Source of the DNA: G963663365 sp963663365
GTDB taxonomy: Bacteria; Hinthialibacterota; Hinthialibacteria; Hinthialibacterales; G963663365
Direction of reading: 5' to 3'
NCBI GenBank assembly: GCA_963663365.2
Contig: CAXXIH010000003.1
Span: 310,001-374,000 of the forward strand
DNA: 64,000 nt
This document shows, one piece after another, positions 9,249 through 16,738 of this stretch; the first letter of the stretch is position 1; every line of letters starts with the position of its first letter. Under the pieces are notes generated by a model. It was not told where the DNA came from. It made no database searches and saw nothing but the letters and a program-made list of their open reading frames with translations. The translations under genes were made by a program, and so were the position numbers.

Positions 9249-11927
9249 GTGCCTGCTACAAACGAAGAACATACACCAATGATGCAACAGTTCCTTCAGA
9301 TGAAGGAACAGGCCGGTGATGCCATCCTCCTGTTTCGTTGTGGAGATTTTTACGAGACATTTATGGATGATGCAGTCATCACCTCTCGAGTTTGCGATAT
9401 CACCCTAACCAAACGCGGTATCAGCAAAGGTGAGCCGATTCCATTGGCCGGCGTGCCCTATCATGCTGTTCAGAATTACATCTACAAGCTGACTCGTGCG
9501 GGATACCGGGTAGCCATCTGCGAACAGATGGAACGGCCCGGCAAAGGAAAGAAGGTTCTTAAACGGGAACTGATTCGCACGATCACCCCCGGCACAATTA
9601 TCGATAGCGATGTTGTCGATGGCTCCGAAAACAATTACCTGGCAGCCATTTTCGATGGCGGTATGAACGGTTGGGGATTGGCCTATGTGGATATCACCAC
9701 CGGCGAGTTCCGGGCCACCGCTGAGAACAGCAACCGGGCCTGGGAAATGATGTTGTCGGAACTGAGCAAACTCGCGCCAAGCGAACTTCTGGCCGACCGG
9801 CGGCTGGTGGAAGACAAGAATTTTATTACTCCCTTACGGCAGCATACTTCAGCGTGTGTTACTCCGCTCCACTTTCAAGAGTTCGATCCCGAACAAATTC
9901 AAAAACTCAAACTGCGTATTGATACCTCAGATTGCACGCGCCTGCCAACGCAGGACCGGCGGTTATGCACATCCGCTGCCGGAGCCATTGTTACGTACTT
10001 GGCGGACAATCAAAAAGAGACAATTGCCCAGCTGACTCAGCTCAGTATTTATCAACGCAAAAGTTTTTTATTAATTGACCGCAGCACCGAACGTAATCTT
10101 GAACTGCTCAGCAGCCAGGGCGAAGGCGGACGGCGTTATACATTGCTGGGGGCTATCGACCGCACGGTCACTCCCATGGGAGCGCGCAAAATCAAACACT
10201 GGATGCTGAGGCCCTTGCTCGATGTGCCCGCGATCCAAGCGCGTCTGGATTTTGTGGAATCACTGACGGCGTATCCTAATGAACGCGGCGATTTACGCGA
10301 ATCGCTCAAGTCAATGAGCGATATCGAACGCATTGTGGGGCGTACGCTTTTTGGTAATGCCAATGCGCGCGATTTGGCGGCTCTTCGTTCATCGCTCGAA
10401 CAGATTGAGCCGGTCAATCGTATTCTGGGCGTTGAGTCTCTTAATTCTTCGGCGCGGGCAGTGCTGGAATCGGAAAAGATACTCGCCCGTACCGATGAAG
10501 AGGCCGAACCGCTTCTACGCGATGTTCCCCAGATTGGCGGCATTCTGGATGAAGTTATGGAACTGCGTGAACTTTTGGCTGTGGCCGTTGTCGAATCTCC
10601 GCCTCTTACTGTTCGTGAAGGCGGCATGATTCGCGAAGGTTACAATGAGGAACTCGATGAACTGCGCAGTATCCGTAAAGATGGGCGCGGATTTATCGCC
10701 GCGCTTGAAGAGTCCGAACGCAAAGCGAGCGGCATTTCATCGCTAAAAGTCGCCTATAACAAAGTCTTCGGTTACTACATCGAGGTCACCAAAACCAATA
10801 TCGATAAAGTCCCGGACCGTTATATCTGCAAACAGACCCTGACCAACGCCGAGCGGTTTATTACGCCGGAACTGAAAGAGTACGAAGCCAAAGTCCTGCA
10901 CGCCGAAGACCGTATCCGCGATCTGGAGTATGAACTCCATCAAAAACTGTTGGAAGTTGTTGCAGGCTATGCGCCCCGGCTTAAAGCCAGCGCCGCGCAG
11001 ATCGCCGCGATTGATGTATTGCAGGGATTTGCCGAGTGTGCTTCGCGCAACAATTACAATCGTCCGTCTATTGACGATGAAGACCGCATCGCCATTTATG
11101 AAGGCCGCCATCCGGTGCTTGAACGATCCGATGCTGTTGACCTCTTTGTGCCCAACGATATCGAACTCGATCCCGAGTCGCGCATCATTATTATTACCGG
11201 CCCGAATATGGCCGGTAAATCGACTTATATACGCCAAGTGGCGCTGATTGTGCTCATGGCCCAGATGGGCTGTTTTGTCCCGGCCCGCGAGGCAAATATC
11301 GGTGTTGTGGATCGTGTCTTTTCACGTGTGGGCGCTTCTGATGATCTCTCCCGGGGACGTTCCACCTTTATGGTGGAAATGTGTGAAGCCGCCAATATCC
11401 TTCAGGAATCCACACCGCGCAGTTTGGTGATTTTGGATGAAATCGGGCGTGGCACGAGCACCTTTGATGGCGTCTCCCTGGCCTGGGCCATGGTGGAGTA
11501 TTTGCATCAGGTCAAACGCAAAGGTGTTAAGACTTTATTCGCCACGCACTATCACGAATTGGCCGAACTCGAAAATCAGCTAAGCCGCGTCAAGAATTAT
11601 CATGTCCGGGTTGCTGAAGAGGGAGACACGATTCGATTCTTGTACCGTATCGAACCGGGATTCTCCGACCACTCGTATGGAATTCACGTTGCTGACCTCG
11701 CAGGTGTGCCGAGAAAAGTCACCTCACGCGCCCGGGAAGTGCTGGTCGATCTTGAAAAATCCATGGCTCGCGGCCAGCAACAGGACGGACCGGATATACA
11801 GATGTCTCTGTTTTCATTGGTCGATGAACCGTTGCGTCAAAAACTGGCCGAAGTCGATATGGAACAGCTCTCCCCCCGCGATGCCTGGGATTTTTTGGCT
11901 GATCTGGTCAAAGAAGCGAAAGGATAA
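9249..11927 (+). CDS. mutS: DNA mismatch repair protein MutS
   Basis: 892 residues, full length for MutS1. The N-terminal mismatch-recognition domain has the Phe-x-Glu motif at F34-Y35-E36 (CGDFYETF), preceded by the typical TPMMQQ start. Connector, lever and clamp domains follow. The ATPase has Walker A GPNMAGKST near residue 650, Walker B VILDEIGRGTS near 727 and the ATHYHEL signature after it. It binds base mismatches and small loops in DNA and recruits MutL; no mutL lies in this window. Start is GTG 9249: homologues keep several residues before TPMM, so the downstream ATG codons are too late. Most like canonical MutS1, not MutS2. Confidence 0.97.
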   Translation: MPATNEEHTPMMQQFLQMKEQAGDAILLFRCGDFYETFMDDAVITSRVCDITLTKRGISKGEPIPLAGVPYHAVQNYIYKLTRAGYRVAICEQMERPGKGKKVLKRELIRTITPGTIIDSDVVDGSENNYLAAIFDGGMNGWGLAYVDITTGEFRATAENSNRAWEMMLSELSKLAPSELLADRRLVEDKNFITPLRQHTSACVTPLHFQEFDPEQIQKLKLRIDTSDCTRLPTQDRRLCTSAAGAIVTYLADNQKETIAQLTQLSIYQRKSFLLIDRSTERNLELLSSQGEGGRRYTLLGAIDRTVTPMGARKIKHWMLRPLLDVPAIQARLDFVESLTAYPNERGDLRESLKSMSDIERIVGRTLFGNANARDLAALRSSLEQIEPVNRILGVESLNSSARAVLESEKILARTDEEAEPLLRDVPQIGGILDEVMELRELLAVAVVESPPLTVREGGMIREGYNEELDELRSIRKDGRGFIAALEESERKASGISSLKVAYNKVFGYYIEVTKTNIDKVPDRYICKQTLTNAERFITPELKEYEAKVLHAEDRIRDLEYELHQKLLEVVAGYAPRLKASAAQIAAIDVLQGFAECASRNNYNRPSIDDEDRIAIYEGRHPVLERSDAVDLFVPNDIELDPESRIIIITGPNMAGKSTYIRQVALIVLMAQMGCFVPAREANIGVVDRVFSRVGASDDLSRGRSTFMVEMCEAANILQESTPRSLVILDEIGRGTSTFDGVSLAWAMVEYLHQVKRKGVKTLFATHYHELAELENQLSRVKNYHVRVAEEGDTIRFLYRIEPGFSDHSYGIHVADLAGVPRKVTSRAREVLVDLEKSMARGQQQDGPDIQMSLFSLVDEPLRQKLAEVDMEQLSPRDAWDFLADLVKEAKG

Positions 11928-12007
11928 TTTCCTTCCTGTTTCCTAAAATATTGTTGTCGTCACTTCTGTTCTCTGTTACGATATAACAAAAGACAGGAGG
12001 CGATATC

Positions 12008-12382
12008 ATGCGGGACGATGAGCGGTATTCCGATCAGGTGGTAGATAATAATGAACCGGAAGATTGGCTGACCGTATTGGAATGCCGGTTCGAGGCCGAA
12101 TTATCTTCTGTGCAAGCGATTTTGCAATCCGCGGGAGTCGATTTTGTTATCGATGACCAATACATGGGTCGCAATGAGCCATGGCTGCGATTGGTCGGGG
12201 GGATTACCTCAAAAGTACGAGTACCGGTGTCGCAATGCCAACGAGCCAGGGACATTTTGTTTGAGACAGGGATGTTATCCGCGACACCGTCTTCGACTGA
12301 TTTTCGTGCACCGTTTATTCTAAAAGTCGTTTTTACCGTCTTTATTCTAATAATTTTATGGTCGATAATTTCGATGCTATAA
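12008..12382 (+). CDS. DUF2007-domain protein with C-terminal membrane anchor
   Basis: 124 residues. Residues about 20-85 match DUF2007 (putative signal-transducing protein): WLTVLECRFEAELSSVQAIL, then VRVPVSQCQRARDIL. A single hydrophobic segment, LKVVFTVFILIILWSIIS, ends the protein, so the domain is likely held at the inner face of the membrane. AGGAGG lies 7 bases before the ATG. The biochemical role of the family is not known. Confidence 0.75.
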   Translation: MRDDERYSDQVVDNNEPEDWLTVLECRFEAELSSVQAILQSAGVDFVIDDQYMGRNEPWLRLVGGITSKVRVPVSQCQRARDILFETGMLSATPSSTDFRAPFILKVVFTVFILIILWSIISML

Positions 12383-12401
12383 TCAAAACTCTGATTTGGC
12401 T

Positions 12402-12424
12402 GCTCACACCGCCCGGGAGTGAGC
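12402..12424. terminator. Possible bidirectional hairpin between convergent genes
   Basis: GCTCAC and GTGAGC form a 6-bp stem with an 11-base GC-rich loop. It lies between the DUF2007 stop and the last codons of the leftward LAB_N gene, followed on the plus strand by ACTTTTC. The stem is short, so this is tentative. Confidence 0.3.
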
Positions 12425-12709
12425 GACTTTTCTACGGCGAATAAGTATAATATTACGCGTATACACGATACATCCCGCGGATTGGCCCATCAGAACGACC
12501 GGGTCGTGATCCAGAACCGCGTAGACCAGCAACAACAAACAACCGGCAATCGATAGAATCCAAAATGAAAATGGAATTACACTCTCTTGGCGGCGTTCGG
12601 AGACGATCCATTGCACGATGAACCGCGATGCGAACATCAGCGTTCCGATAACTCCGATTGCACCTTTAAAACTCAATAAGTTTTCTAACATTCCGGAGAG
12701 AATTTCCAT
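12404..12709 (-). CDS. Lipid-A biosynthesis N-terminal (LAB_N) domain membrane protein
   Basis: 101 residues, about three membrane segments. Matches the LAB_N domain: FASRFIVQWIVSERRQES, then PFSFWILSIAGCLLLLVYA and a QSAGCIVYTRNI end. In other bacteria this domain occurs alone or fused to glycosyltransferases of lipid A and peptidoglycan-precursor pathways; its own activity is not firmly known. It lies downstream of the SDR gene with a 149-bp gap on the same strand. Confidence 0.8.
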   Translation of the reverse strand: MEILSGMLENLLSFKGAIGVIGTLMFASRFIVQWIVSERRQESVIPFSFWILSIAGCLLLLVYAVLDHDPVVLMGQSAGCIVYTRNIILIRRRKVAHSRAV

Positions 12710-12858
12710 TAGTCTTATCTTTCCAGTGATCTAAAGTCACAAATGTCAATTTCAGAATCAATCCGGGCGTTCCTGTTCTCGGTCCTTCCAAGAGAGAATC
12801 CTGCCCGAATACCTGGTCCGGCAAACGCGGAGCAGTGTAGCCGCATTCCTAGTAGCCG

Positions 12859-13569
12859 CTACTTTTCGGGATTGGTGCCCCAAATATCCATATCCCGAAA
12901 CAGTGTTCGGCCCGGAAGGCACGCCAAATGCACGATGGTATCCGCCAGATCCGCTGCGTGAAGGTAAAGCCCCGGGCCTTCCTTCGGACCGGTATCTTCT
13001 CCGGTTTCCACACTGCTGGGATTGAGCACCATCACGCGGATATTGTATTTACGAACTTCATAATTGAGCGCCTGGGCAAAACCTTGCAATCCGAATTTGC
13101 TGGCGGCGTACGCGCCCGCTCCCGGATCGCCTTTTTTGCCGCTCATGGAGCTGATCATAAAGATATCGCCGCGGCCTTTACGGATCATTTCCCGCAAAAA
13201 GGCCTTGGTTGTCAGAAACACGCCGGTCAAATTGGTTTCAATGACCTCGTTCCAAAACTCATAGCTCATCTTGGCAACCAGCGTGCCTTTAAAGACGCCG
13301 GCGTTGTTGACCAAGATGTCCGGAGCGCCGAAATCATCGATAACCGCCTCAGCCATGGCGCTGATATCACATGGCTCCCGTTGATCGCAGATAAAGGGAT
13401 AGCAACGTTCACCTATGGATTTGGCCGCCGCCTCCAATGTGGCTTTTTTACGTCCGGTGACAACCACCTTCGCCCCCGCTTCATGTAAGGCGTCGGCGAT
13501 ATGAAAGCCGATTCCCCGGCTGCCTCCTGTAACTACCGCTACTTTGCCGGTCAGATCGTAATTGAGCAT
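12859..13569 (-). CDS. Short-chain dehydrogenase/reductase (SDR)
   Basis: Classical SDR of 236 residues: nucleotide-binding TGGSRGIG near the N-terminus, NNAG in LVNNAG, and the catalytic Ser plus Tyr-x3-Lys (ISSMSG and YAASK). I prefer the ATG at 13569 because GAGG lies 6 bases before it; the ATG four codons upstream (13581) has no such site and that codon itself forms part of the ribosome site. Uses NAD(H) or NADP(H) on an unknown alcohol or carbonyl substrate. Divergent from uvrB. Confidence 0.88.
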   Translation of the reverse strand: MLNYDLTGKVAVVTGGSRGIGFHIADALHEAGAKVVVTGRKKATLEAAAKSIGERCYPFICDQREPCDISAMAEAVIDDFGAPDILVNNAGVFKGTLVAKMSYEFWNEVIETNLTGVFLTTKAFLREMIRKGRGDIFMISSMSGKKGDPGAGAYAASKFGLQGFAQALNYEVRKYNIRVMVLNPSSVETGEDTGPKEGPGLYLHAADLADTIVHLACLPGRTLFRDMDIWGTNPEK

Positions 13570-13732
13570 GGCAGACCTCATACACAGTGATTTTGGGATT
13601 CATTCCGCATACCGGAACCTATCCTTTATACACCAAGACGCCGGATCGCACACGAGCGAGCCTGCAAAGCCCGGTTAGCCGGATTGCACCGGCAGCCCTT
13701 GATTTTCATAGCCTCCGGCCCACTCTTAAACC

Positions 13733-15865
13733 ATGCGTATCGAGAAGATCAAACTCATGGCGGAATCAGCCGAGCGGATGGAGAAAACCCCGCGCAAGCA
13801 GATTCCTTTCGAACTCGTGTCGGATTATCAACCCACCGGCGATCAACCGCAGGCGATTGAGCAGTTGGTCGAAGGAATTAACAACCGTGAGAAATGCCAG
13901 ACACTCCTCGGGGTCACCGGCAGCGGCAAGACGTTTGCGATGGCCAATGTCATTGCGCGTGTGAACCGGCCTGCATTAGTTATTGCGCATAACAAAGTTT
14001 TGGCCGCCCAACTCTACAGCGAATTTAAGACTTTTTTCCCCAACAATGCTGTAGGATACTTTGTTTCCTACTATGACTTTTATCAGCCTGAAGCGTATAT
14101 CCCCCGCACGGATACCTATATCGAAAAAGAAGTTACCATTAACGATGAGATTGAGCGGTTGCGTTTGGAAGCGACCACCAATCTTATGGAGCGCACCGAT
14201 GTGGTGATTGTTGCCTCGGTTTCCTGCATTTATGGTTTGGGTTCGCCTGAAGACTATCAAGAAATGGTGTGTCCGATTGAAATCGGGCAGGTTATTCCTC
14301 GTCAGAAATTGCTCCGCCGCCTGGTCGATCTGCAATACTCGCGGAATGATATCGATTTTCAACGTGGTACATTCCGAGTGCGCGGGGATGTCGTCGAGGT
14401 CTTCCCGGCTTATGGCGAGCAACCGTATCGCATCGAACTGTGGGGCGATGAAGTCGAACGGATTTTGGATTTGGATCATGTCACCGGCGAATTGCGGGGC
14501 GAACACCGCCGCGTCACCATCTATCCGGCCCGGCATTATGTGACCGCGCCCGAACGTTTAGGACGGGCCATCGCTGCCATCCGTGAGGAACTCGGCGAAC
14601 GTCTCCAGCAACTGCGCCAGGAAGACAAATTGCTCGAAGCGCAACGTCTCGAACAGCGGACCGGTTATGATTTGGAAATGCTGCGCGAAACCGGTTTCTG
14701 CCAAGGTGTCGAGAATTATTCGCGTCATATCGATGGCCGTTCGCAGGGCGAGCCGCCGCACACATTGATTGATTACTTTCCCGATGATTTTTTAATGATT
14801 GTCGATGAATCGCACATCATGCTTCCGCAGGTGCGGGGTATGTATGGCGGTGACCAGAGCCGCAAACGTACTTTGGTCGATTATGGTTTCCGGCTCCCAT
14901 CGGCCATGGATAACCGCCCGCTGAACTTTGAGGAATTCTGGGGCAGCATCAATCAGGCGATTTTTACTTCCGCGACGCCGGGCGATTTAGAGTTGGAACG
15001 TTCCAGCCGCATTGTCGAACAGCTGGTGCGGCCCACCGGCCTTGTTGATCCGAATATCATTGTGCGTCCGGCCACCGGGCAAGTGGATGATTTGATTGAG
15101 CGCATCCGGGAACGTGTGGAACGTGGCGAACGGGTGTTGGTTACCACATTGACCAAAAATATGGCCGAGGATTTATCCGCATATCTGACCGAATTGGGAA
15201 TCAAAGTTCGCTACCTCCATTTTCAAGTCGATACATTGGAACGTATCGAAATTTTGGAGGGTTTACGTAGCGGCGAACACGATGTAATTGTCGGCGTTAA
15301 TTTATTACGCGAAGGTTTGGATCTGCCCGAAGTCTCTTTGGTGGCGATTCTCGATGCGGACAAAGAAGGCTTTTTACGCGATGAGCGGTCGTTGATTCAG
15401 ATCTGTGGACGCGCGGCGCGAAGCGTGGCCGGTGAAGTCGTGATGTATGCGGATAATGTGACCGGTTCGATGAAGCGCGCAATCGGTGAGATGGACCGCA
15501 GACGTGCCTATCAGCTCGATTACAATGAAAAGCACGGTATCGTTCCTAAAACCATCCAGAAATCCGTCCGGAATATTTTAGAAATCCGTTCCGCCAAAAA
15601 ACGGGAAACGGCGGAAATGTTATACCAAATTGAAGATGAATCCGCGCTCAAGGGCAAAAGCGCCAAAGAAAAAATCGCTGAACTAAAAGCCAAAATGGTC
15701 GAAGCGGCCCGGGAGTTGGAATTCGAAAAAGCCGCAGTTTACCGCGATAAAATCATCGAACTCGAACAAGCAGGTGGCAGCGGCGAGTCCGATGTGATGA
15801 AAAAAGTCTCCGAAATCCGCGAAGCCGGACATAAGAAACGCGTTGAGAAAAGACGGCGGAGATAA
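13733..15865 (+). CDS. uvrB: Excinuclease ABC subunit UvrB
   Basis: 710 residues, full length. Shows TGDQP, Walker A GVTGSGKT (about 60-67), the aromatic beta-hairpin that clamps DNA (FVSYYDFYQPEAYIP), DESHIMLPQ, helicase motifs V and VI (NLLREGLDLPE, QICGRAARS), and a C-terminal UVR domain that binds UvrC. It verifies DNA damage brought by UvrA in nucleotide excision repair. The start is uncertain: ATG 13733 has no ribosome site, whereas ATG 13757 has GAGAAG about nine bases upstream; homologues begin near residue 25, so either is possible. Confidence 0.97.
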   Translation: MRIEKIKLMAESAERMEKTPRKQIPFELVSDYQPTGDQPQAIEQLVEGINNREKCQTLLGVTGSGKTFAMANVIARVNRPALVIAHNKVLAAQLYSEFKTFFPNNAVGYFVSYYDFYQPEAYIPRTDTYIEKEVTINDEIERLRLEATTNLMERTDVVIVASVSCIYGLGSPEDYQEMVCPIEIGQVIPRQKLLRRLVDLQYSRNDIDFQRGTFRVRGDVVEVFPAYGEQPYRIELWGDEVERILDLDHVTGELRGEHRRVTIYPARHYVTAPERLGRAIAAIREELGERLQQLRQEDKLLEAQRLEQRTGYDLEMLRETGFCQGVENYSRHIDGRSQGEPPHTLIDYFPDDFLMIVDESHIMLPQVRGMYGGDQSRKRTLVDYGFRLPSAMDNRPLNFEEFWGSINQAIFTSATPGDLELERSSRIVEQLVRPTGLVDPNIIVRPATGQVDDLIERIRERVERGERVLVTTLTKNMAEDLSAYLTELGIKVRYLHFQVDTLERIEILEGLRSGEHDVIVGVNLLREGLDLPEVSLVAILDADKEGFLRDERSLIQICGRAARSVAGEVVMYADNVTGSMKRAIGEMDRRRAYQLDYNEKHGIVPKTIQKSVRNILEIRSAKKRETAEMLYQIEDESALKGKSAKEKIAELKAKMVEAARELEFEKAAVYRDKIIELEQAGGSGESDVMKKVSEIREAGHKKRVEKRRRR

Positions 15866-16247
15866 AAGCAGCAAGCACAAAAATAGGCTTTATGTCCACG
15901 GCGGTCACGCCGAGCGAGGGCGAATCTCCTGATGAGCCGCTACTACAATATACATACACACGTAGCTCCTTATCTACCCAACTCCCTCCCCCTGCGTCAG
16001 CGCAAGAGGCGGAATCAAGGTTTGCTAATCGTATAAATCTTCCCCGCTATCCATGATCTTTCTTAATGGAACACACCAAGCGCTGAAGGTGCGAAAGCCT
16101 GAAGCCCAGGGCAAGCGTAGCGCAGCCCTGGGGCAGCAATCCCATAACATCCGGCCCTGTAAGGGCCGCAGAATCAAAAACATTTTTTACGCACTTACAT
16201 CGTGTAAGATTTGTTATGAGCTTTCCAACGATGGGGTTTTGACGAGG
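15866..16247. other. Intergenic stretch after uvrB without a supported gene
   Basis: Contains a small CGGCG/CGCCG hairpin at 15899-15912 shortly after uvrB, without a T-run, and the two-hairpin element listed separately. An open frame through 16053-16274 runs across those hairpins and has no protein-like character. I see no gene here; the toxin-antitoxin promoter begins at its right edge. Confidence 0.6.
16104..16168. repeat. Two-hairpin intergenic element
   Basis: Two stem-loops in series: CCCAGGGC (16105-16112) pairs with GCCCTGGG (16125-16132) over 12 bases, and CGGCCCT (16152-16158) pairs with AGGGCCG (16162-16168) over GTA. This form recalls REP-like dual-hairpin elements scattered in intergenic DNA of some PVC-type genomes (from memory, unverified). 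Only one copy is seen in this window. Confidence 0.5.
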
Positions 16248-16273
16248 TATACAAGAATACGTATACTTGTATA
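16239..16273 (+). promoter_or_regulatory. Promoter with palindromic operator of a toxin-antitoxin locus
   Basis: TTGACG (16239-16244), a 17-base spacer and TATACT (16262-16267) make a good sigma-70 promoter. An imperfect 26-bp palindrome, arms TATACAAG (16248-16255) and CTTGTATA (16266-16273), fills the spacer and covers the -10 box, leaving one mismatched base pair in its core. This is the layout expected for autorepression by a HigA-type antitoxin, which is encoded just downstream. Confidence 0.65.
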
Positions 16274-16290
16274 AAGAAAAGGGGTAAAAG

Positions 16291-16387
16291 ATGTTGTGTG
16301 GAATCACAACACCCCAAAAAAGACCTTGAGATAATCCGTAAACGATTGGGGGACGCCAAACGCGATCACCAGGAAAGGAATGAGTAA
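16291..16387 (+). pseudogene. Remnant of a HigB/Gp49-like toxin gene
   Basis: After the promoter, AAAAGGGG and ATG 16291 look like a gene start, but that frame closes after 12 codons. In the frame of 16292 a tail reads CVESQHPKKDLEIIRKRL followed by GDAKRDHQERNE and a stop at 16385-16387. It resembles the C-terminal helix of HigB/Gp49-like (RelE-superfamily) toxins, where a (T)PK-(R/K)-(D/E)-x-E motif precedes a KR-rich helix. The stop overlaps the antitoxin start, as in intact higBA operons. So most of the toxin, roughly 70-80 codons, has been lost. Confidence 0.5.
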
Positions 16388-16715
16388 AGATATGGCCAAG
16401 AAGAACCCTCACATAGAAAAAAGCAGCGGTAATATCTTTTCTGACCTTGGCATTCCCAACGCAGATCAGGAATTATTGAAGGCGCGTTTAACTCTACAAA
16501 TTCATGACATCATACAGCAGCGCGGATTAACACAGGTGGAAGCTGGCCAAATCCTCGGTATTAAACAACCCCATGTATCGGCTCTTATGCGGAACCGGTC
16601 CGGCAATTTTTCATTAGGCCGTTTAATAGAATTTCTAACAGCGCTCGATCAGGATGTCGTAATCACCGTTCATCCCAAACGTAAAAAACATGCTGAAATG
16701 TCTTTGGTGATATAA
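16380..16715 (+). CDS. HigA-like XRE-family antitoxin (orphan)
   Basis: 111 residues. The HTH lies at about 45-75: RGLTQVEAGQILGIKQPHVS then ALMRNRSGNFSLGRLIEFL, typical of the short XRE antitoxins (COG5606 type) paired with Gp49-like toxins; the tail DQDVVITVHPKRK is also typical. In working pairs it binds the toxin and represses the shared promoter. Here the toxin is a remnant, so the protein may persist as a plain repressor of its own palindromic promoter. The start overlaps the remnant's stop by eight bases. A second ATG lies four codons in. Confidence 0.8.
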   Translation: MSKDMAKKNPHIEKSSGNIFSDLGIPNADQELLKARLTLQIHDIIQQRGLTQVEAGQILGIKQPHVSALMRNRSGNFSLGRLIEFLTALDQDVVITVHPKRKKHAEMSLVI

Positions 16716-16738
16716 CCTAAAAAGAACACTATTCTCCC

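Noticed and set aside
15899..15912. Terminator after uvrB
   Set aside because: The CGGCG/CGCCG stem is short and no T-run follows.
16053..16274. Open frame of 73 codons after uvrB
   Set aside because: It runs through two stem-loops and the toxin-antitoxin promoter, has no ribosome site and no protein-like character.
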